The notes beneath the pieces are model-generated. The model was not told the origin of the DNA. It did no database searches and was given only the letters and a program-made list of their open reading frames with translations. Of a stretch of DNA of 64,000 bases, positions 11,320 through 20,624 are shown in pieces. The stretch spans positions 248,001 through 312,000 of the forward strand of contig ML986595.1 of the NCBI GenBank assembly GCA_010094045.1, read 5' to 3'. The DNA is from Lojkania enalia (lineage: Eukaryota; Ascomycota; Dothideomycetes; Pleosporales). The translations under genes were made by a program, and so were the position numbers. The stretch's first letter is position 1. The number at the start of each line of letters is the position of its first letter.

Positions 11320-13001
11320 ATGCCTCCAGCTGTACGTCATCACCATTCGCTTCCTTTTCATCCCGTCTCTCGGCTGAGATGGTCGAGGCACGTATCACTC
11401 CACAACAATGTTCTGACATGTCAATTAGACTCGATCACTTAGGCATAGGGCCGTCACGAATGAGAATGATGAGAATGCTGCCATGACACGTCAAACACGC
11501 CCCAAATCAACCGCGTTAGACTCCAAAGATGCTGTCTCAGATGTCCCGAAGAAGGGTTTGCAGACAAAAAAGTCTGCTGCGACCCTTGCTTCCAACGGTA
11601 CGACCCATACCAGGAAGCGTCACGCTCTTGGGGATGTTAGCAATGTGACGAAAAATGAGGGACTAGGTGCGGGTACTAAGGACGGAAAGGATGCTGGCAA
11701 GAAACCCTCTGTCAAGAAGAGCGGCCCCGTCTCAAAAGCAGCTCATCCGACTGGAATTCAGAAGACCTCAAGAGCGAATTCAGCGCGTCCAGCTCTCGGA
11801 GCAAAGGACAAGAATACCACGTCATCTGATCTGAAGCGCGCAGCTAGCGGGCCAGGTCTAGCAGGACACGCGACGAAGAAGCCAAAGTCGTCCGCGCCAA
11901 GTGCCAAATCTCTCAAAAAGGAAGATATTGAACAGCTGGAAAATATCGCGCCGCAACTGTCGAAGAATACCGTGTCGAATGATGCAGATGTTCTTGAGCC
12001 CCCCGAGCTCGTGCAGGAACACGCCAAGCATGAAGATGAGGTCTTCGAAGGAACCGACAATGACGAGGCTGCTCTTCCGTCAGATGTCCTCGACCTTGAC
12101 AGGGAGGACATTGATGATCCGTTGATGGTTTCCGAATATGTCGTTGAAATCTTCAAGTATATGAAGAAGTTGGAGCTGGCTACTATGGCGAACCCAGACT
12201 ACATGGATGACCAAAGCGAGCTCGAGTGGAAGATGCGTGGTATCTTGGTTGACTGGTTACTTGAGGTTCACACTCGGTTCCGTCTCCTTCCCGAAACTCT
12301 TTTCCTTGCAGTCAACATTATTGACCGCTTCCTTTCCACCAAAGTGGTCCAGTTGGATCGCCTCCAGCTCGTTGGCGTCACCGCTATGTTCATTGCGTCT
12401 AAATATGAGGAGGTTCTTTCTCCCCACGTTCAGAATTTCCGTCATGTTGCCGACGATGGCTTCACTGAAGAAGAAATCCTGAGCGCTGAGCGCTTTGTCC
12501 TCGCCGCCCTCAACTATGATCTAAGCTACCCGAACCCAATGAACTTCCTTCGCCGAATTTCGAAAGCAGATAACTACGACATCCAGACACGTACGCTCGG
12601 AAAGTACCTCCTCGAGATTGGTTGCCTCGACCACCGTTTCATTGCCTATCCTCCTAGCCAGGTTGCTGCTGCTGCCATGTATTTGGCTCGGCTGGTGTTG
12701 GAGCGTGGGGAATGGGATGCCACAATTGCCCACTATGCTGGTTATACCGAGGAGGAAATTCAGCCCGTACTGCAACTCATGATTGACTACCTATCTCAAC
12801 CCGTCGCTCACGAAGCATTTTTCAAGAAGTATGCTAGCAAGAAGTTCTTAAAAGGTAAAGTGGCCTCATATTTATGATATGAATGGTACTTACAAACGTC
12901 TAGCATCTATCGTCCTCCGTAAATGGGCTAAGGAATATGTGAAAGAATACGGTAATGAATTGCGGGGTATTCCACCACAACAAGAATTGGGCCAGCGCTA
13001 A
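11320..13001 (+). CDS. G2/mitotic B-type cyclin
   Basis: B-type cyclins activate Cdk1 for entry into mitosis. Exons are 11320-11331 (12 nt, MPPA), 11429-12854 and 12904-13001, giving 511 residues. Joining the tiny first exon gives MPPATRSLRHRAVTNENDEN, matching the usual MPP... start of fungal B cyclins, so I prefer it over the ATG at 11483. A destruction box RHALGDVSN lies at residues 68-76, predicting APC/C-dependent degradation. A lysine-rich disordered N-terminal third is followed by the cyclin box with MRGILVDWLLEVH (about 273), FLAVNIIDRFLS and GVTAMFIASKYEE. The C-terminal cyclin fold has CLDHRFIAYPPSQVAAAAMYLAR broken by no stop. The last exon completes the protein with ASIVLRKWAKEYV. 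Equivalent to Aspergillus NimE and S. pombe Cdc13 by family. Confidence 0.95.
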
Positions 13002-13901
13002 GACTATGCTCTTTACGTTAGGCATATCCTCTTCTAAGTTCGATATCCGCCTCCACTACTGTCCGCACTTCAACCCTGTCGATGCCAGAGCCCTCTGGTA
13101 ATTAGCTCTTTGGTGACATTGAACTTGACAGCAACGATCCGATTACATCGGATTCCATCCTACAATCATATTTGCATTTTGGTTCTACCTTGGACGGCGT
13201 TAATCAAAAGGGATACGATTGGCTATCGAGGGTTTTCATGTTTCTTGCAACTTCTTTCTTGACTTTTACCTTACGGCGTATGACGGTGCAACAACATTTG
13301 GGGTGGCGTGACGGGGATTCTCGGCTTTTCTTAATCTTTATTTCTGAGATGGCTCTGGATAAATACTCCTCGATATCGCTCCTCATGGTATACCGATATG
13401 GTAACTGGAGGGTGGCTATTGGGAGTGGCGGCTCGGGTTTGTATGACTAGTATTGTGGATGATGGACGAAGTGTGGAATGTGTCTGTTGCAATGGGAGCC
13501 GCCGATTGAGCTTTGTCGTTACATTACTCGCAGCTTGTCTAATGATTCCCTGTGAGCCGATGTTTTACATGATTGTTAGTATGACTGCGGATGAGGATGG
13601 CATAACAGCGATGCATGGCATATTGATAGCACTCGGTATGGAATCCTTCAAACTAATTGTAATGATCTTGATTCAATGTGAAGTCTCGCGTCATACTATT
13701 CCTAGGGTTCAGTATTAAATGCTAATATCTTTGCGACGCAAACATGACCTTAGGTTTGGGATACGCCTGTGCGCCACGGGCATCATTCAAAGAACCTCGG
13801 CTCACATCTCAAAATTCACCAAGCTCTTTCAGGAAAGTTTACCACACCTCAACTCGACATCTCCTTATCCCAGCAGTTTTTATCGATACCCCTTACTGTA
13901 T
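13002..13901. other. Gene-free stretch between cyclin B and the HIT gene
   Basis: It holds the cyclin 3' untranslated region and the HIT gene promoter. Note that the HIT reading frame is open upstream to an ATG at 13719, a possible alternative start discussed with that gene. No repeat or RNA gene is seen. Confidence 0.55.
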
Positions 13902-15005
13902 ATGATGAATGAAATAGATCTGCACTACCCACCTGAAGCCTGTCCCTTCTGCAACATCGCTTCAGCATTCCCGGCACCTTCCTCCTCACTACGGACGCCG
14001 ACGTATACAGAACAAGCAGCTTCCATACCGACGGAGAAGGAGGCAGATCATGAGAAGGTTAGTCCAAATGCGTATGTGGTATTGGCGAGTAGAGATGTCG
14101 TAGCATTTTTGGATATTTTGCCAATGACGAGGGCGCATTTGCTTGTGGCTACCAGGGTGCATAGGGTGAAAGTGCAGGATTTGGAGGGAGAGGAAAGCAG
14201 GGAAATTGGTACGTCAGAGGTTGATTCTTTGGCTGATTTGGTCGGCTAGCCTCGATATGTGAGAAAAGCATAAGGTATAGATGGCTGATGTGTGGTAGGT
14301 TTTTGGTTGCCAATACTAGCCAGAGTTGTGAGTAGGGTCGCCGGTGTGAGGGATTATAATATTGTGCAAAATAATGGTAAGTTCAAGCTCATCTGATCTT
14401 ATCCGTGTTCACTGTTTGAAGAATTGTTTGCAAAAATTTATTGCGCCTTTCAAGGATGCAAGACCTCTCTATCGCTTGGATGATGATTCGTTCAACCGTG
14501 TTTCTTTTTCTTATGGGGATGCCCTTGTGTAATTCCTCCCCTTTCCCTACCGCAAGTATTTTACTAGATGAATGCCAGTTATAGTACAAATTTATACCTA
14601 AAAGTACCCATGAGACTGCCTACTTGAAACTTTCATCATGTCATTCTCCTTTTTAGTTATACCGCAGATTCCCCTCATTGTGCATATTCCTTGTTCACTT
14701 TTATACAATTATTACCACTTCACCACCTACAATCTATTCCTTGATACGAATGTTTTCTCTTGCCTTGCTTACGTTGAGTTTCAGGAGCAAGAGCGGCACA
14801 GGTCGTACCTCATGTACATTTTCACATTATTCCACGACCGGAAACAATGCCACAGATCCAGAATAAGAGTTGGACTATGTTTGGCCGAGGACAGCGAGAC
14901 GAACTGGACGACGAAGAAGGGGTGAAGATTGCGGGAGAGATGAGGAGCGTGTTAAGAGAGGAACTTAAACTAATATGTGGGAAGGATAAAGTAGGAAAGT
15001 TGTGA
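13902..15005 (+). CDS. HIT-family protein with CxxC zinc motif
   Basis: HIT proteins are nucleotide hydrolases or transferases acting on nucleoside-phosphate conjugates. Exons are 13902-14208, 14299-14376 and 14785-15005, giving 201 residues. CPFC near the N-terminus, with downstream histidines, suggests the zinc-binding HINT-type subgroup. The middle has SRDVVAFLDILPMTRAHLLV and the short second exon gives FWLPILARVVSRVAGV. The third exon has the catalytic histidine triad in AAQVVPHVHFHIIPRPE, then SWTMFGRGQRDELDDEEG. The second intron is 408 bp, against about 50 bp elsewhere, yet the protein joins with no missing residues (NNG to ARAAQ). An in-frame ATG at 13719 would add 61 residues with a basic, presequence-like beginning (MLISLRRKHDLRFGIR), so a mitochondrial isoform is possible. 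The gene is convergent with uL10m. Confidence 0.88.
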
Positions 15006-15221
15006 AGAGATCTTCTACCGCTACAAGCCTTCTCGGAAGGGATTGTATATTATACAACATCAGAGTAGGGACATATATGAGATGTATCACTCGAAGCAAA
15101 GAATATAAGCATTTCACCTTGAAGACGGCGTTACAGAAGTCTGGTAGAACTGTATCCAGTAATTTTCGATAATATACAATACACATACACACATGAAAGG
15201 CCTGTCCCTGGCATGCTCGTT

Positions 15222-16241
15222 CTACTCTACCTTACCGCCCTTCTCTTTCTCCTCCATATCCATTCTCCTTCCTTCAATAGCAAAGTACAAGCTCCTACTG
15301 GCTCCCTCGAGCGCGCCTGCAAGACTAGCACCCGCGCCTTGCAGCACATGAACCAACTGTGCCCTAAGACCATCAATACCGCCCGCAATACCGCCAACCC
15401 ACCTCGTGCCCTCTTGGTCGAACACCTTCCCTTCTATTCTTGCGCCCAGAAGCATGAGATTTTGAAGGCCGCCTTGGACTTCGGGCTCGTGGTATGAAGG
15501 AATCACCTTCCTCTTTGGCGCTGGAAAATCTAGCGACGGCGCAAGTATGGAGAGTGCAGCCTTGAGATGTTGCGGTGAAACGGATGGGAAAGTCAACACC
15601 GCTAATGGCCCCGAGAGGAGGGGCTCTAGCTCGACCTTCAATTTTTTATTCGAAGCCGCCTCATGTGCTCGCCTCGACAGCCCGTGAGTAAACCTCACGT
15701 CCTCGGGAGTGTTCTTTGTATTTGGAATCTTTGCGCTCGTCGGCGTTGCCGGGTCGGTAGGATGTGGCACATGGTCCAACGTACTCTCTTCCGGATGGAA
15801 GAACTCGACGACCCTCAAAGCGCTTGCGAAAATGCCCGTCTGGATGACCTGGAATTTGATTTCTTCAGCAAAGGTCTCCTGGCCGGCTGCTGACCGCTCG
15901 GCGTCTACTTTCGCCAATGCAGCAGAAAGTTCCCGTCTTATGCCCATCCATTGTACGGCTTTGATGTTGTTGTGTTGGAAAATTAGCATGAGGGGGGATG
16001 AACGAAGGAGAGATTGGTATTGTCGATGCAATTGGGTTTTCCGAACCTCTGGAGGCTTGTGGGAAGGAGGTTGGGTAGGTGGGTATCGTAGAATAGGAGG
16101 TATCGAACGGATTGTCTGGTCAACTGGAGCTGCGGGAGTCGTTGCGGTGGCTAGAGAGGCATATGTGTATTGGAGGGAAGGTTGAGATGGGGAATTGAGC
16201 ACGCGCATAGCGCGTGGCCGGAGGCGTATTCGCGGTGGCAT
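15222..16241 (-). CDS. MRPL11: Mitochondrial large-subunit ribosomal protein uL10m
   Basis: This is the base of the ribosomal stalk of the mitochondrial ribosome. It is a single exon of 339 residues. The N-terminus MPPRIRLRPRAMRVLNSP is strongly basic and lacks acidic residues, as expected for a mitochondrial presequence. The conserved core has KTQLHRQYQSLLRSSPLMLIF, then HNNIKAVQWMGIRRELSAAL, as in yeast Mrpl11. The middle is proline- and threonine-rich and less conserved. A predicted 59 bp intron in the 5' leader (16302-16244) ends 2 nt before the start codon. The gene is head-to-head with mitochondrial prolyl-tRNA synthetase, with 301 bp between start codons, and convergent with the HIT gene. 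Confidence 0.9.
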   Translation of the reverse strand: MPPRIRLRPRAMRVLNSPSQPSLQYTYASLATATTPAAPVDQTIRSIPPILRYPPTQPPSHKPPEVRKTQLHRQYQSLLRSSPLMLIFQHNNIKAVQWMGIRRELSAALAKVDAERSAAGQETFAEEIKFQVIQTGIFASALRVVEFFHPEESTLDHVPHPTDPATPTSAKIPNTKNTPEDVRFTHGLSRRAHEAASNKKLKVELEPLLSGPLAVLTFPSVSPQHLKAALSILAPSLDFPAPKRKVIPSYHEPEVQGGLQNLMLLGARIEGKVFDQEGTRWVGGIAGGIDGLRAQLVHVLQGAGASLAGALEGASRSLYFAIEGRRMDMEEKEKGGKVE

Positions 16242-16542
16242 TCCTTGCGAATATTAGGTTATATCCATTTCTAGTAAGATGAAAATTTAGGAATGTACTT
16301 ACGTACGGTATTATTGCAGGGCAATTAGGACGTGATGTAGTGGTCTAGAAATTCTTCAACTGGAGCTCCGAGCGATCGGCTGATCTTCGGATACTTTTTC
16401 TCGAGGAACAGCGGCTCGAGAGCCATCAATTGAACGCGTCCTAACGCTCTTGTTCATTTCTCACTCTGCTTTCTCTTTAGTGCTTTTTCTTTAGCCTTCT
16501 TTGGGATATAGTTTTTCGGTATCCCTAAGACTTCTGCTCCCA
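16242..16542. promoter_or_regulatory. Divergent promoter of uL10m and mitochondrial ProRS, with a 5' leader intron
   Basis: The 301 bp between the two start codons hold both promoters. On the minus strand a donor GTAAGT (from 16302), a branch-like CTAAT and an acceptor AAG (ending 16244) outline a 59 bp intron in the uL10m leader, immediately before its ATG. The part next to the ProRS start is T/C-rich. Both genes serve mitochondrial translation, so coordinated control is plausible. Confidence 0.6.
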
Positions 16543-18398
16543 ATGAAGGCGCAGAAATGGAATCAAGCACTGCGTCGAGCAAGCTTTCCTGCAAAAATTA
16601 TAGGGAATGTCAGGTTTATAGCCGTAGGCTTTTATACAGTTGTCATCTGTTTAGACGTGTACTCGAGCTGATGATGGGAATCAGATTGATTCGAGAAACC
16701 GACTATCGAAATTTTGGACACCAACAGGAGGTATCTCACCCCAAGACGGAAAACAAGGTCAGCCATGCACTGCTATGAATTTCTGACTTCTATCTAATAT
16801 ATAACTAAGATGACTCTCACAATTTGCTCATTCGAGCCGGGTTTCTCCGCCAGGTACACTTGTGCTCGACCTAAACCATCCAAGTACATACCACTAATCA
16901 CGTGCAGGCTTATTCAGGCGTCTTTCACCTTCTACCTCTAGGTCTCCGTGTCCAAGAAAAACTTGAAATATTAATAGATAAGCATATGCGATATATCGGT
17001 GCCTCGAAGCTCTCCCTCTCATCTATCTCCAACGAAGCATTATGGCAACAAAGTGGCCGCTATTCCACGAACTCAGAACTACTCCGCCTCAATGACCGAA
17101 GGGAATCCGGATTTCTTCTATCGCCAACTCACGAGGAAGAGATTACACGCCTTATTTCTAGCATAGTGCACTCGCATAACGATTTACCTCTGAGATTGTA
17201 CCAGATCGGGCGGAAGTATCGAGATGAGAAGCGGCCGAGACAAGGACTTCTTCGGGCTAAAGAGTTTTTGATGAAAGATTTGTACACGTTTGACTACTCG
17301 CAGATACGTGCACTTAATACATATAATGCCGTGAGGAAAGCATACAATAACCTCTTCGACGAGCTCAAGGTTCCTTATCTGGTTGCAGACGCCGATTCGG
17401 GGAACATGGGCGGGAAGCTGAGTCACGAGTATCATTTTGTAAGCGAAAAAGGAGAAGACAATGTCTGGAGCTGTAATAAATGCGAGTATGTCGCGAACGA
17501 AGAGCTAGTTGAGAAGAAGGTGGAAGAACAGATACCCACAACTTCCCCGTCCGGAGAGCTTGTCTTCGCCGGAATAAGCACCGACCGCACAACAACTATT
17601 CACATCGCCATCCCTCGGCCGCAATCTCTCCCTTCATCTAAAGATCCTACCTGGGAGGATATCCATAAGCATGTAAACCTGCACGCTGTGAAACGTACAG
17701 GCATTGATTTGGACACCGGCATCGAGTCTTCCGCTCTAAGCCACCTCCTGTCCGAGACCACAAAAACAATACACATTCGCGACCGCCGCCTCGTTAAATC
17801 CACATCCTCTACGACACCCGAGGCATCATCAAGCCTCGACCTCACGGTCACCCGTCCCGGTGACTTCTGCCCTAGATGTTCTTCCGGCAAACTCTACGTC
17901 CAAAAAGCAATAGAAGTAGGCCACACTTTCCACCTCGGCACGCGTTACAGTGAGCCCTTAAACGCCCTCATCACCGTCCCAGAAAGCCCCTCAAGAGCCC
18001 CTATTCAAATGGGCTGTCACGGCATTGGTGTCTCAAGACTCATCGGTGCCGTCGCATCACTGCTTGCAGACAGCCGTGGCCTAAATTGGCCGCGGTGTAT
18101 CGCACCGTATGAGTGCATTATCGCTCCCACGCCAGACTTGCCTGGGAAAGATGCGGAAGAAGTGTACGATAGGATAATTGGGCGAGACATAGATGTCGTG
18201 TTGGACGATCGGGCAAAAGGTATCGGTTGGAAGCTGAAGGACGCTGATTTGATCGGGTACCCCGTTATCATCGTGCTGGGGCAGACGTGGAAGCATAAGA
18301 ACATGGTTGAAGTGCAGTGTCGGAGGCTGAGAGTTAAGGTGGAAGTCAAGTTGACCGAGTTGAGGGACACGGTATTACGGTTGTTGGAGCAGTTGTGA
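16543..18398 (+). CDS. Mitochondrial prolyl-tRNA synthetase
   Basis: Class II aminoacyl-tRNA synthetase that charges mitochondrial tRNA-Pro. Exons are 16543-16608, 16655-16757, 16810-16853 and 16908-18398, giving 567 residues. The first exon encodes a basic leader (MKAQKWNQALRRASFPAK), consistent with a presequence. Exons two and three give SKFWTPTGG and DSHNLLIRAGFLRQ, joined to AYSGVFHLLPLGLRVQEKLE. Motif 2 is seen as YRDEKRPRQGLLRAKEF followed by MKDLYTFD. A cysteine pair (CNKCEY and later CPRCSSGKLY) flanks the insertion region. Motif 3 is GCHGIGVSRLIGA. The anticodon-binding domain ends the protein with KDADLIGYPVIIVLG. The short length and bacterial-like architecture distinguish it from the cytosolic enzyme. 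It is divergent from uL10m and convergent with the Rxt2-like gene. Confidence 0.93.
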
Positions 18399-18663
18399 GA
18401 GCTGAGTTGTTGTATGAGGTTACTGTATTGTACATGTATTCTTTCCATTACCCATTATGTAGGATATCTGCACCTGAGAGATGCGGTCACCATCGTACAT
18501 TGGCCAGCTTCTATTCTCTAAATATGCCCATCCATAAAACACGGTTGATGGTATTTTGTTATTCGAAGACAAAATATCGGGCGTTTTACCCGCTTTAAAT
18601 ATTCGGCAGCTAGACCGGAACGAAGTTCCGGCCTTGGGGCTTATACTCCATTCATTTGACCCA

Positions 18664-20137
18664 CTACCGATCGTCCTTATCTGGCTTCCGACGTTGCCTT
18701 GTAGACTTCTTCCCTTGCACGGCTGTCTCATCTTCTTCCTCGTCGCGACCTTTGATAAGGTCCTGGTCCAAGCCCCACTCTTCCCTATCGTACCAATCCT
18801 CGCCATCACTCATTTCGCCAAGATGGCCTTCAGCTTTGGACCATTTGAAGACATCCTGCCGCATGCGATCGCCTTGAAGCATGCCTGCGTATAAATCATT
18901 TGCAGCGCGAGATACCTCCTCTTGCTTTTGTACAAAGGCGAGCAATAGCATGCGAGTATCCTCTGCTTCGGCGGCTGGGAGGCCAAAATCCCGATCCGGC
19001 AGCGAGTCGGTAGGGAAAGTGAACAGCGGGTGTACGGGATTGACAGCACTGGAAGGAGTTGATGGTGGTGAAGGGTCGGAAGCTGCCTGTGCCCTTGCTC
19101 GCGTCGTCATTTGGTGGGCTGTCTGTTGCGACGCGGTGTCTGAAGTATCTTCCGGTGGTGGAGTATGTGGTTCACCGTTTTCTTGTCCCCCGTCTAGATG
19201 CGGGTCGCGGGACAATCCGTTCGCAGTTGGTTCCACATTGCCTTCTTCCGCAGTGTCGCCGTTCGGTGGAGGACCTGAATAATTCTCTGCACTCCCTAGG
19301 ATCTCAGCGCCATTTACCTGGGTTACGTCCTCCATAGCTACATCCTGAGCTGTGTCAGAGGTCTCTTGAGTCCGGGTATCATCTGTGACCTCCACCCTCG
19401 GGACTTGGTGACTGTTGCCATTTGTTGCGGCTACACCGTTCGTCCAAGGCTTCTGTATCGGCTCCTCACTGCTCATATCTGCTAAACCATAAGGTACCCA
19501 TGCAACATCACCCTGAAGCTTAGTGAAAAGGCTCTTCGCGCGCCGCAGCGTGACTCGTTCCTTGCGAGACATAGCACCGGCTTCGTCCGTCAGAGTTGTG
19601 AGGTGCTTCGACGTGTACGGTACGCTTAAAGATGGGTGGGTGGGGAGGTCAGCGGCAGAAGTGAGTGGCGCGAGTAATGTCTCTAAATGAATATCTGCAT
19701 AAGGATTCTCCTCCACTGTTGACAAGTCGTCCTCGTCTTCAGACTCATCGCCGAGCTCCACGATGTCGCCGTCAGGGTCGAACCGCGGAGGGTTGCGCTG
19801 GAGGATGTATCTATGGTAGCCGGCATGCTCAATTCGCTGCACAATGTCGGCTTCAGTACTGAGGAAGCTGAGAGGTAGGGAGTGCATAAGTATACCTTTT
19901 TGTACGGAGGCGCTTCCGAAGGAGACTCTGGTTTTCCAGAGCGAGTGAACTGTGCCTTGCGCTTTAGGCTCTGCATACGATTGTTGTAGGGCGTATCGGT
20001 TTCCTCAGAGTCGGACGCTAGAGTAGTCAGCAGCTGTGAATAGGTTGAGCAAGAGTCTTCGTACAGTCATCTTTACGCAGAAGCCTCCTCTTCATGTTGA
20101 AGATAGTGTCAATGATCTGTTGCTGCTGGCCGGCCAT
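18664..20137 (-). CDS. Rxt2-like subunit of the Rpd3 histone deacetylase complex
   Basis: Rxt2-family proteins belong to the large Rpd3 deacetylase complex, which represses transcription. Exons on the minus strand are 20137-20065, 20017-19896 and 19836-18664, giving 455 residues. The N-terminus is MAGQQQQIIDTIFNMKRR, then DSEETDTPYNNRMQSLKRKA. The second junction gives APPYKKRIEHAGYHRYILQR, and NPPRFDPDGDIVELGDE follows, matching the Rxt2 N-terminal domain as I know it. ENPYADIHLETLLAPLTS and HPSLSVPYTSKHL continue it. The middle is disordered and rich in E, T, N and D. A helical region (FVQKQEEVSRAANDLYAGML) and an acidic-basic tail with KSTRQRRKPDKD end the protein. Choosing acceptor 19837 rather than earlier AGs is required to keep the frame. 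Head-to-head with the TRAPPC11-like gene (487 bp). Confidence 0.8.
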
Positions 20138-20624
20138 GGTGACTGACGCTCTTGGAGCTGGGGCCAGCCGGAAGTCGGTAGGGCGGTGTGGGATGGCAAA
20201 GTAGAGAGGTGGACACGCGGGCGACGTGCCGAAATCGCGTAGATTTGAGGGCGCGCGCGTCCCGGCGAGCGCTGGTAGAATTCGTGGAGAATGCGGGTGT
20301 GCGGATGTCAGCTCCTTGGTGGAGGGCGATTGTGCGCGCGGGAGCTCTCAATGTGCCTGAGGGCGGAGGCCGAAGCACGTGCGGTTACGGGCGTCGGACA
20401 CAGTCCGCCGGCCGATCCCCGACCGCTCGCCTCGCGCATCCAGGTGAAATGCAGTCGCCCAGCCCATCATCATAGCATTATTGAGGCGCGAACCAGCTGT
20501 GTGAGCATCACCGCTCCTCCTCCTCCTCGCCCGCCATATGCGCTGCTAAAGTCGCTCTCAAGTTCTCCAACCCTGCGACTCGAACTGCACTATCTTCATG
20601 GAGAGGTAGCTTCCCCGCGCCGAA
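20138..20624. promoter_or_regulatory. Divergent promoter of the Rxt2-like and TRAPPC11-like genes
   Basis: This is a GC-rich 487 bp interval between divergent start codons. Open frames run through it in several phases because of GC content. No specific binding site can be assigned by eye. Confidence 0.5.
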
